Shown here: one piece after another, positions 36,001 to 48,000 of the stretch
Position numbering within the stretch: the stretch's first letter is position 1
Layout: the number at the start of each line of letters is the position of its first letter
Origin: Asterias amurensis
Taxonomy: Eukaryota; Echinodermata; Asteroidea; Forcipulatida; Asteriidae
DNA length: 64,000 bases
Assembly (NCBI RefSeq): GCF_032118995.1
Contig: NC_092654.1
Span: forward strand, 1,426,001-1,490,000
Direction of reading: 5' to 3'
Notes under the pieces: generated by a model
Database searches by the model: none
Told to the model about the DNA's origin: nothing
Seen by the model: only the letters and a program-made list of their open reading frames with translations
Translations under genes and position numbers: made by a program

Positions 36001-39000
36001 TTTCCACAAATCAGCTACGGTAAAAGGAAAAGTATTTAATCAATTTATATATATAATTAATATTGTTGAAGGAGTAATTAAGGGGTAACTGAAAGGAACC
36101 AACATTTTTTTTTTTCAGAAAGCATATATGGAATAGTGAAGCATGATTGATGCTTTTTTAATGTTGATTGATTTACCTTTTTTTAATGAAACGGCAGCAT
36201 TTAAAAAAAGATTTGTTGATCAATTACAGTTAATTTTGTTAGCTGAGACAAACAATATGTGGGTACTGGGTAGAAGGAATGAAAATGCTTAGTTTTACCA
36301 TTTCGAATGACCACCCCAATTACTTTATGTTTTTCTTAAAAATGTTTTTATTTTACTTTTAGGAGCTTGCTGAAAAAGTTAGAGGAGGCCATCTCATCTT
36401 CTTGACACCTAAAAATTTCCCCACAACAAAAGTTGGGCCCAAGTACAGGTGAGTGAATTACATGTGCATGATGTAGCTTTGTTTGTGAAATACTCTCAAT
36501 GGAAATGTTGGCAACGCCTATTATATTGTAAAAAAAAACTAGATAGCTTGAAGACAAAAGGTATTCACTATCCTATACAAAGATTAATGGAACATGTTTT
36601 CAGTCCATAGACATTTTGATATTGTGCAGGTACATATGGACAGTTATGTTCAGGGGTCGAAATTGCCACTAGCCCGCTAGCCCGGGACTACCAGATTTAC
36701 AGCCGGGCTACTCATTTTTCCAGCTTGATAGCCCGACGGGCTAGTGGAAAAATAATGCAAAAATCATCATCACAAACAATAAAGAACTATGTTATTGGTG
36801 TATTGTAAAGTTTGAGCCGTGACGCGGGACATAATGTGTCTTTCGGGCTACCAAAATCTAATCAGGGCTACTAAAAATTATTGGTCACTAGCCCTGCTGA
36901 CTACCATGGAAATACACTTAATTTCGACCCCTGTATGTTTCACGATGTATACATTAGAAAATAACAATGTCAAACTCGTTCTTGTTGACCCGACATGGAT
37001 GAACCGATATACATGTGTACATTGATAAAGGAAATACATGTACACATTTTGTGGGAAAGGTCAAAATGACTCAATTTTCTCTTTGTTTCACATTTTCTTT
37101 TACATTTAGGAACCTTGTTGAGGAATACCTACCTTTTCGGATGTGGTGACCCTTGGTGATTCTGACTAATCCATCGACAATTTTGCCGTGTACCACTTGC
37201 TGCCTGCTATCCTTTTTTCCCCAAACCCTTTTTAACATTTTATCTCAAAGCTGAGCTTTTGTTACTGATTTAAAAACGTAGATGCACTAAATGAAGAAAT
37301 TTAAACAAGAACAGTATTTAACATTATTCAATATGTTCAAAAAAGTTCTAAATTCAACATTCCTCCTCAACAACTTTGCCATTCACACTGGATTTTGCTC
37401 CATCCAAATGTAAAAAAACCAAAAACAATTTGTGTGGGTATTCATTAAAATGGCACTGTATTTTTACTTTTGAAATCTGAAGACAATTGGAACTGTGTTT
37501 AAAGTTAACTTTAAAAACGTTTGTTTTCAAAGGGTTGTTTATACATTTGGCAATAAAATTACCTGGTAAGAAACATTTTGAGAAACAGTTCACTTTGAAG
37601 TAATGTGGTTTTGGAAAAACATTTTGAAGCTGATGAGTGTTTCTGCCAGAAACGCTTCTCAGATTGGGTGTTCAAATTGCAGACTATATATTCTTCCCAC
37701 ATGAATTTTCACAGGTTAGTTTTATGGTACGATGTATCTACAACTAGATTTGAACAAGCAGTGAGTTTCAGTAACAATGGTATGGAACTTACTGTATGTG
37801 TATATAATATAATATATACATGTAGATAAATACAATAAAACTAACCCTCTGTGAATATTTCACTTCAAAAGATGTTTGTGTTTTGGAGATTTCACCGGGA
37901 AAAAACGGGGCGATTATTTCCACACAGGAAGAATATTTCTTAGATCTAAATTTTGGGGAATAAAAAGTGATCTGTTTTTTCTATAACCGGAGAACTTCGA
38001 AGTTAAACGTTTCTCAAAATGCATTACACTACCTACAGCTGCTGAACTTCTGACAATACAGTTGTTTTTTATTGCCTTGAATTTGTAGAGTCATTGCCAA
38101 ACGTATACAGACCATTTAACTGTAAATCTCCATCTTTGCCATTTTTATTATACAACGCATTTTGAGTTATATTTAACCATGCTTTAAAGTTTTGCAGTCT
38201 TTTCTATGAAATGATTTGTATGCAATTAAAGATGTTAAGAGAGCCAAAAGCACTTTTGGTATGCATGTGTCTTGATTTGTTGTGATAAATTTACATTTAT
38301 TTAAAGCATTTAATAACGTTTTTATAACGTTGGGTTTTTCCTGTTGATGACGTTATATAAATACGTCACAATCACGTTCAGAAATAACTTTATCAAAACG
38401 TGAAGATTTAACGTTTTCACAATGTTATTATATTACGTCATGACGCGACGTTATCTAGACGTTGACAAAACTCCACACTTATCCGTCCGTACAACGTTAA
38501 ATAAAAACGTTCTCCCAACATTCAAATAACGTCATAGCGACGTTCAGGGCACGTTATTATGTTTGCTGGGTAGCTCGCCCTAGCTCATCCCTCCCCCAAT
38601 CATACCCCTTACCTAGCTCGCCCTAGCCCATACCCTTCCCCTTAATGATGCTCCCTGCCTAGCTCGCCCTAGCTCATCCCTCCCCCAATCATACCCCTTA
38701 CCTAGCTCGCCCTAGCCCATACCCTTCCCCTTAATGATGCTCCCTGCCTAGCTCGCCCTAGCTCATCCCTCCCCCAATCATACCCCTTACCTTGCTGCCC
38801 TAGCCCATACCCTTCCCCTTAATGATGCTCCCTGCCTAGCTCGCCCTAGCTCATCCCTCCCCCAATCATACCCCTTACCTAGCTGCCCTAGCCCATACCC
38901 TTCCCCTTAATGATGCTCCCTGCCTAGCTCGCCCTAGCTCATCCCTCCCCCAATCATACCCCTTACCTAGCTCGCCCTAGCCCATACCCTTCCCCTTAAT

Positions 39001-42000
39001 GATGCTCCCTGCCTAGCTCGCCCTAGCTCATCCCTCCCCCAATCATACCCCTTACCTTGCTGCCCTAGCCCATACCCTTCCCCTTCATGATGCTCCCTGC
39101 CTAGCTCGCCCTAGCTCATCCCTCCCCCAATCATACCCCTTACCTTGCTGCCCTAGCCCATACCCTTCCCCTTAATGATGCTCCCTGCCTAGCTCGCCCT
39201 AGCTCATCCCTCCCCCAATCATACCCCTTACCTTGCTGCCCTAGCCCATACCCTTCCCCTTAATGATGCTCCCTGCCTAGCTCGCCCTAGCTCATCCCTC
39301 CCCCAATCATACCCCTTACCTAGCTCGCCCTAGCCCATACCCTTCCCCTTAATGATGCTCCCTGCCTAGCTCGCCCTAGCTCATCCCTCCCCCAATCATA
39401 CCCCTTACCTTGCTGCCCTAGCCCATACCCTTCCCCTTAATGATGCTCCCTGCCTAGCTCGCCCTAGCTCATCCCTCCCCCAATCATACCCCTTACCTAG
39501 CTCGCCCTAGCCCATACCCTTCCCCTTAATGATGCTCCCTGCCTAGCTCGCCCTAGCTCATCCCTCCCCCAATCATACCCCTTACCTTGCTGCCCTAGCC
39601 CATACCCTTCCCCTTAATGATGCTCCCTGCCTAGCTCGCCCTAGCTCATCCCTCCCCCAATCATACCCCTTACCTAGCTCGCCCTAGCCCATACCCTTCC
39701 CCTTAATGATGCTCCCTGCCTAGCTCGCCCTAGCTCATCCCTCCCCCAATCATACCCCTTACCTTGCTGCCCTAGCCCATACCCTTCCCCTTAATGATGC
39801 TCCCTGCCTAGCTCGCCCTAGCTCATCCCTCCCCCAATCATACCCCTTACCTAGCTCGCCCTAGCCCATACCCTTCCCCTTAATGATGCTCCCTGCCTAG
39901 CTCGCCCTAGCTCATCCCTCCCCCAATCATACCCCTTACCTTGCTGCCCTAGCCCATACCCTTCCCCTTCATGATGCTCCCTGCCTAGCTCGCCCTAGCT
40001 CATCCCTCCCCCAATCATACCCCTTACCTTGCTGCCCTAGCCCATACCCTTCCCCTTAATGATGCTCCCTGCCTAGCTCGCCCTAGCTCATCCCTCCCCC
40101 AATCATACCCCTTACCTTGCTGCCCTAGCCCATACCCTTCCCCTTAATGATGCTCCCTGCCTAGCTCGCCCTAGCTCATCCCTCCCCCAATCATACCCCT
40201 TACCTAGCTCGCCCTAGCCCATACCCTTCCCCTTAATGATGCTCCCTGCCTAGCTCGCCCTAGCTCATCCCTCCCCCAATCATACCCCTTACCTTGCTGC
40301 CCTAGCCCATACCCTTCCCCTTAATGATGCTCCCTGCCTAGCTCGCCCTAGCTCATCCCTCCCCCAATCATACCCCTTACCTAGCTCGCCCTAGCCCATA
40401 CCCTTCCCCTTAATGATGCTCCCTGCCTAGCTCGCCCTAGCTCATCCCTCCCCCAATCATACCCCTTACCTTGCTGCCCTAGCCCATACCCTTCCCCTTA
40501 ATGATGCTCCCTGCCTAGCTCGCCCTAGCTCATCCCTCCCCCAATCATACCCCTTACCTAGCTCGCCCTAGCCCATACCCTTCCCCTTAATGATGCTCCC
40601 TGCCTAGCTCGCCCTAGCTCATCCCTCCCCCAATCATACCCCTTACCTTGCTGCCCTAGCCCATACCCTTCCCCTTAATGATGCTCCCTGCCTAGCTCGC
40701 CCTAGCTCATCCCTCCCCCAATCATACCCCTTACCTAGCTCGCCCTAGCCCATACCCTTCCCCTTAATGATGCTCCCTGCCTAGCTCGCCCTAGCTCATC
40801 CCTCCCCCAATCATACCCCTTACCTAGCTCGCCCTAGCCCATACCCTTCCCCTTAATGATGCCCCCTGCCTAGCTCGCCCTAGCTCATCCCTCCCCCAAT
40901 CATACCCCTTACCTAGCTGCCCTAGCCCATACCCTTCCCCTTAATGATGCCCCCTGCCTAGCTCGCCCTAGCTCATCCCTCCCCCAATCATACCCCTTAC
41001 CTAGCTCGCCCTAGCCCATACCCTTCCCCTTAATGATGCTCCCTGCCTAGCTCGCCCTAGCTCATCCCTCCCCCAATCATACCCCTTACCTTGCTGCCCT
41101 AGCCCATACCCTTCCCCTTAATGATGCTCCCTGCCTAGCTCGCCCTAGCTCATCCCTCCCCCAATCATACCCCTTACCTAGCTCGCCCTAGCCCATACCC
41201 TTCCCCTTAATGATGCTCCCTGCCTAGCTCGCCCTAGCTCATCCCTCCCCCAATCATACCCCTTACCTAGCTCGCCCTAGCCCATACCCTTCCCCTTAAT
41301 GATGCCCCCTGCCTAGCTCGCCCTAGCTCATCCCTCCCCCAATCATACCCCTTACCTTGCTGCCCTAGCCCATACCCTTCCCCTTAATGATGCTCCCTGC
41401 CTAGCTCGCCCTAGCTCATCCCTCCCCCAATCATACCCCTTACCTTGCTGCCCTAGCCCATACCCTTCCCCTTAATGATGCTCCCTGCCTAGCTCGCCCT
41501 AGCTCATCCCTCCCCCAATCATACCCCTTACCTTGCTGCCCTAGCCCATACCCTTCCCCTTAATGATGCTCCCTGCCTAGCTCGCCCTAGCTCATCCCTC
41601 CCCCAATCATACCCCTTACCTTGCTGCCCTAGCCCATACCCTTCCCCTTAATGATGCTCCCTGCCTAGCTCGCCCTAGCTCATCCCTCCCCCAATCATAC
41701 CCCTTACCTTGCTGCCCTAGCCCATACCCTTCCCCTTAATGATGCTCCCTGCCTAGCTCGCCCTAGCTCATCCCTCCCCCAATCATACCCCTTACCTAGC
41801 TCGCCCTAGCCCATACCCTTCCCCTTAATGATGCTCCCTGCCTAGCTCGCCCTAGCTCATCCCTCCCCCAATCATACCCCTTACCTAGCTCGCCCTAGCC
41901 CATACCCTTCCCCTTAATGATGCCCCCTGCCTAGCTCGCCCTAGCTCATCCCTCCCCCAATCATACCCCTTACCTAGCTGCCCTAGCCCATACCCTTCCC

Positions 42001-45000
42001 CTTAATGATGCTCCCTGCCTAGCTCGCCCTAGCTCATCCCTCCCCCAATCATACCCCTTACCTTGCTGCCCTAGCCCATACCCTTCCCCTTAATGATGCT
42101 CCCTGCCTAGCTCGCCCTAGCTCATCCCTCCCCCAATCATACCCCTTACCTAGCTCGCCCTAGCCCATACCCTTCCCCTTAATGATGCTCCCTGCCTAGC
42201 TCGCCCTAGCTCATCCCTCCCCCAATCATACCCCTTACCTTGCTGCCCTAGCCCATACCCTTCCCCTTAATGATGCTCCCTGCCTAGCTCGCCCTAGCTC
42301 ATCCCTCCCCCAATCATACCCCTTACCTAGCTCGCCCTAGCCCATACCCTTCCCCTTAATGATGCTCCCTGCCTAGCTCGCCCTAGCTCATCCCTCCCCC
42401 AATCATACCCCTTACCTAGCTCGCCCTAGCCCATACCCTTCCCCTTAATGATGCTCCCTGCCTAGCTCGCCCTAGCTCATCCCTCCCCCAATCATACCCC
42501 TTACCTTGCTGCCCTAGCCCATACCCTTCCCCTTAATGATGCTCCCTGCCTAGCTCGCCCTAGCTCATCCCTCCCCCAATCATACCCCTTACCTAGCTCG
42601 CCCTAGCCCATACCCTTCCCCTTAATGATGCTCCCTGCCTAGCTCGCCCTAGCTCATCTAAGGTAATAGACCGATCCATTAAGCCCCGCCCCATTGCGTA
42701 TTGACCAATCACAACTCAACAAAGGTCCGACACTAAGGTCCGACATGCGTGTGCGTCTGCTTGGCGCGCGCGGCAGAGTTGTGCAGAAAGGCATTGGAGA
42801 GGCCCACGTGTTCTTGCTCACACATGCGTCGTGGGCGGAGCCTACTGGATCCGTCTATTGTAGAAACCAAATAAGACTATCACCAATTGTTGGACCCATT
42901 GCTTCAAGCTAAATTAGGCTTATCAAGAATATCATATCCATATGTTAATATAAAATTGGTGCAACCCTACTTTACAAATCATCTTTTTAAAAATCTCCAA
43001 AGCAGTTGGTCCCAATCCATTTTGACTAAAAATATAAGCACCTGACAAACAAGTAGAAAAAGAAAGCACCAGATACGCCTAAAAGTGGGCCAAAGGTCAC
43101 AAAGAGTTTGGTGAAAAAGAACACCATCCAGAAGACATCCTGAAAAGAGAAATACAAAAAAAACATTAAGTTTCGATGTTGAAACTATTCTAATTCTACT
43201 GTTTTTCTTTAGATACTTTTTTCCAGTTACATTAAAACTTGGAGTACGAGTGCAATATGACTGCATCACAATAACTGAATTGGGCATTGGGCCGTTGTTA
43301 AAAGTGTAGCAATTCCAACTTACGATCCAGACTTTCTTCCTCAGAATGTGCGAAGTGTATTCATAATGAAAGTACAGTGGTAGCAACAACGGTGGTAAAA
43401 CTGTCAGAAAAAGAAGGGAAAAAATGCAGTCATAAGAGTTAGACAGGATAACTTTATTTTGTTGACTTCACAATTGTTTAAATTATATAATGTAATAAAC
43501 CACAAGGAAACCCAACTGGTTAAATTTTAATCAAGTTTGGCTTGAACGAAGAAAGATTAACTAGAGTGGGGCTTGAGTCTGCGACCTCTGGATTAACGTG
43601 TTGGCGCTTAACCAACTGAGCTATCTAGCCCTAATATTGGCAAATCCTATTTTGTCTACTCTATATCTTTGTTTGGGGGTGCCAGGTGGGAAGCCATTCA
43701 ATCTGTGCCTCCTGAAGGTGATCTATCTCCTGCTGCTTCCCAAAGAGTCCACTCCTTAGCAAACTGTAGAGGGTACCCTATTACCAAGGAGGCAGTGAAT
43801 GGAACAACTTCCCTCCCAACCCAAATTCATCATCATCAAAGAAATTAGCAATAGAATAGAATTTGAGCAAAGAAATAGAATTTGAAAAAAGAAATAAAAA
43901 TTCAAAGTAGAAATACTTTCATCAACAGGCCTGATGTTTTATTTTTGAAAGACCAAGTGCACAAAGGCATTTTGCCCTTGATAAACGGCACCTCTATGAC
44001 ACAATTGTAAATTTCTATTGGAATATTTCAAAGGGCACCAAGGCGACCAGAGGCAATTGCCTCCGCCAAGTAACATGGCTGCATGACATTGAGCAAAAGG
44101 GTATATCAAAATGCAACTTACTGAAGAAGAAGTAGCTCTGTTGGTGATCATAAGGCATAAAACCTTTCTTCTTTTTGGCCCACTGAACGGGCTGCTTCTC
44201 ACCCAGCATGAATATATACTCCATCCTGATGTCTGGGTCCTTCATGATGATGTTGGGCTTAGCGTGGTGCTGGAAATGGCGGTAGTTCCACCAGTGAGCG
44301 GACGAGCCCTGAGGGGAAAACAATTAAATATTTCAGGTTTAAATGCTAGTATGATGAAGTTGGATTCATTTGAAATATTGGAAGCCGTTACTGAAAAGTT
44401 GCTGTAATATGAAGCTGAAATTATGAGTTATTATGTCGGAATTGTTTATTTATTATTCTCCTTTTTTAACCAATATGGAAATAAATGTTGATTGGATTGA
44501 AAACAAATTGGATTGAATGGGGGAGAGCTTGGAGAATTTTTAATATGATAAGAAAATATTGTAATCTTATTGTTTGAGTTGTCAGCTCCGAGATTTACAG
44601 GGCGTGTCAGCCAAGGCAGTCTAGCACATCGAATTCAAGCTGTGGTAGCCAAGTCAACACGATGTGGGTTGGAATCATGTTTTTATGAACTAAATCAAAT
44701 TGAAAATAATCTTTACCTTCATTCCACCAAGGATGAAGCCATGCAACGCATGATTCCAGCTGGACTTCTTAAAGACGGAAAGATGACCTAGGTCATGCTG
44801 AAACCATCCTGACTGACCCTATGGAAGAAATTTTCACAAATTGAAGTTTAAAAGACTGGTTGATAATTCCGCAACAAGTGGCCATTTAATACAAGGAATA
44901 GTTTTGAGAATTTCGTTTGCCATAATTATTTGTACTATTACTTTAGAATCACTAGAAAGCAAATATCTTTGTGTCAGTTTACAACGTTGTATCTCCATCT

Positions 45001-48000
45001 TGTAATAAAAATGTGTCTGGCTGCATCCAAAATCTTGGCACCTATAGAATTTTGTATGCACACCCCGGATATTTAAAATATTTTGTTCTGGCACTTTCAA
45101 ACTCTCATGTAGGCCTAGTGAAATTGTTTTTTTTCGGTGATAAGACATTGTTTCACTATGATTTATGTATAATAATAATAATAATATTGAGATTTTATAT
45201 AGCGCTTTTTCACTCCCTACGGGTGTCTCAAAGCACTTCAAGATATTACCCCTGGTCACTGGGCCTTAATTCACTCCTTAAACCATCTCAGCTCCCTGGG
45301 GAGTATACAGCATACAGCCTCGTGCAACAAATACGCTACTCGGCTAAATCAATCACAAGAACCATCTCTGCCCTCACAGGTACCCATTTACCCCTGGGTG
45401 GAGAGAAGCAATAATAGTTAAGTGTCTTGCTCAGGGACACAAGTGTCACGACCCGGATTCGAACTCACACTCTGCTGAACAGAATCAGCAGAGCTTGAAT
45501 TCGGAGCTCTTAACCGCTCGGCCACGACACCCCATCAGAGCACATCTTCTTAAAGCCTTTTGGCAAAACCACTTGCTCTGAGCACAGACAAATATTGCTT
45601 AACAGAAACTGGTTACCAGCCAAAATTCCATAAAGTTTGCAACTGGTGCACTACTAAAGAAATTTGCTAAGCATTGCTTTAACAGCTTTATGAAAGTGGG
45701 CCCAGATGTGATGAGACATTATTTTGAAGAAAAACAAATTTCAGACAAAATATTTCACGTACCTGAACTACAAGAAGTAAAAATGCAGAAGTGAGGTAAG
45801 GGAGCCAGCCAGTACCGAAGTACCACATGACAAACCAACCGAGAACATCAAGGGCAAGAATGTGACCGAGATGAGCTGCGTAGAACCAGAGATTGGGTTT
45901 CAAGAGGTTTAGCTGCTCCACCTTGCTCCGAAGGTTCCTCATGTCTGTGACAATGGAGCTCTGGAAATAAAAACCGATAGAGGCAAAATCAATGGGGAAC
46001 TTTTGAGACGTTGGTGTCAGCAGACATAACGCTCCTTTTTTGCAGCTCTGAACATCCCGGCAAAGGTCCGAGCATGTGCACTATTGGCGATAGACTGTGA
46101 AAAATCCTTGTACCTCGCATTACACAAAATTGGACAAATTCGCAATCTTCTTGACAAATCCACCACGGAAAAACTGGTTCACGCCTTCATTACATCCCGC
46201 CTTGATTTTTGTAATAGTCTTTTTCTCGGTCTACCTGACACCGGAATCTCCAAACTTCAGCGAGTTCAGAACTCAGCAGCCAGATTGGTCACACGATCCA
46301 AAACCTGTGACCACATTTCACCTATTTTCTCGGACTTGCACTGGCTTCCGGTTAGACAACGGATTGCTTACAAAACCCTTCTTCTGACATACAGCTGTAT
46401 CCATGGCCACGCACCTACATACTTGCAAGAACTTGTTCACAAATACCAGCCTTCTCGAAATCTCCGCTCTCAATCACAATCTCTACTTGCCTGTTCATCC
46501 GCTTCTACTAAGTCTTACGGCCAGCGTGCATTTTCTACGTCTTCTCCTACTCTTTGGAACAAACTCCCCCGCAACATCAAAGACGCTAAAACTCTGGATA
46601 AATTCAAACGCCTTCTCAAAACTCACTTGTTAAACTCCAACTAGTTTTGTCTGTTTTTTTCTTTCTGACTTTGCACAGCGCATTGGGACTCCGTGTGTAA
46701 TGCGCTTTAAAAGAACGGTTTATTATTATTATTATTATTAAAAAGGACCATCCAAAAATCTCTTATTAAATAGCAATTGCCTCATTTTTAGGATAAGGCC
46801 ACTTTGGACTTAACAAATGAATATTTAAAGGCCGACTAGGGCATGAGAAAGGGCACCACGGCCAACTGGGGTCTCCAAAAAAGGACCAATCATTTGAAAC
46901 CATTTAACTAATTAATAACAAATAAATTATAATAGATGTTAAATTTGCAGCAGTGATAATAAATATTAATTTTGGTTTTTACCCATACACTGATGTGTGT
47001 TAGCACTGTATGCTCAGTACTTTCCCAAGTCCTGTGAAAAAAATATCACAGGCATGTTACTCAGGTGGGATTCAAACCCACGACCCTTGCAATTCTAGAG
47101 CAGTGTCTTACCAACTAGACTACCGAGGTTGCCTGGCAGCTAGAGGCAGTTCGAATCCTATGTTTTGGCAGCGGGTACCGCAAGAAATTTGGGACGAAGT
47201 TCGACGAGATTGGTTTTTCTACCTTTGGTTTGTTGTCTTTCTCCAAAGATCCAATGCAAAGTGGTTTCAAATACTTGGTAACAAGTTCCTTATCTGGATG
47301 AAAAGCCACAAAGGCATCCTGCAAATCAAAGAAAATAAAACTTTAAAACCTTCAGAGAGCCTATTAGACCCAAGTATATATCTTACATTGTATGTGTACT
47401 ATAAGCAAGACATGTGTGAGACACAATAAACCAAGCAAGCATCAAAGCAACAGCTCTTTTAGAACTCAAGACATTAGCAACAAACTTTAAAGTCAGTGGA
47501 CACTATTGGTAATTACTCAAAATAATTATTAGCATAACACCTTTCTTGGTGACGAGTAATGGGGAGAGGTTGGTGGTATAAAACATTGTGAGAAACAGCT
47601 CCCTCTGAAGTGCCAAAGTTTTCGAGAAAGAAGTAATTTTCCATGAATTTGATTTCGAGACCTCAGGTTTAGAACTTGAGGTCTCAAAATCAACCATCTA
47701 AACGCACACAACTTCGTGTGACAAGGGTGTTTTCTTCTTTCACTATTATCTCGCAACTTTGATGACCGATTGAGCTCAAATTTTCACAGGTTGGTTATTT
47801 TATGCATATGTTGAGATACACCAAGTGAGAAGACTGGTCTTGGACAATTACCAATAGTGTCCACTGTCTTTAAAGCGTATGGAGGTCCATAGCAACAAAC
47901 TTTAAGGGTCAGATTGTGTGCTTGCCTTCCAACCCTAAGAACCCTGGTTTGAATCCTGTTGGAGGCACTATGTGGATTGGGTTTTCAAACCCTATCCCTA

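Larger units (their letters stand above)
34661..38570. mobile_element. 3.9-kb TA-flanked DNA transposon with ACGTT-rich ends
   Basis: Perfect terminal inverted repeats CCCAGCAAACA (left) and its complement (right) are flanked by TA on both sides. Removing the element and one TA restores a normal satellite unit (ctgcc-TA-gctcg), which proves insertion. About 640 bp at the left and 260 bp at the right are packed with AACGTT/TAACGT-type motifs in both orientations, resembling transposase-binding subterminal repeats. No transposase frame is visible, so it is non-autonomous. TA duplication is shared by several superfamilies, and I do not assign one. Inside are a nested hAT-like MITE and a possible spliced mini-gene. 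Confidence 0.9.

Noticed and set aside
44111-44407. 98-codon plus-strand frame
   Set aside because: Antisense shadow of desaturase A exon 5, which has the true [11 protein letters not shown] motif.
47159-47222. Extension of desaturase A exon 2 through the open frame
   Set aside because: The AAG|GTAGAA donor at 47223 gives the same 96-bp exon length and phase as copy B; the extension adds SINE sequence.
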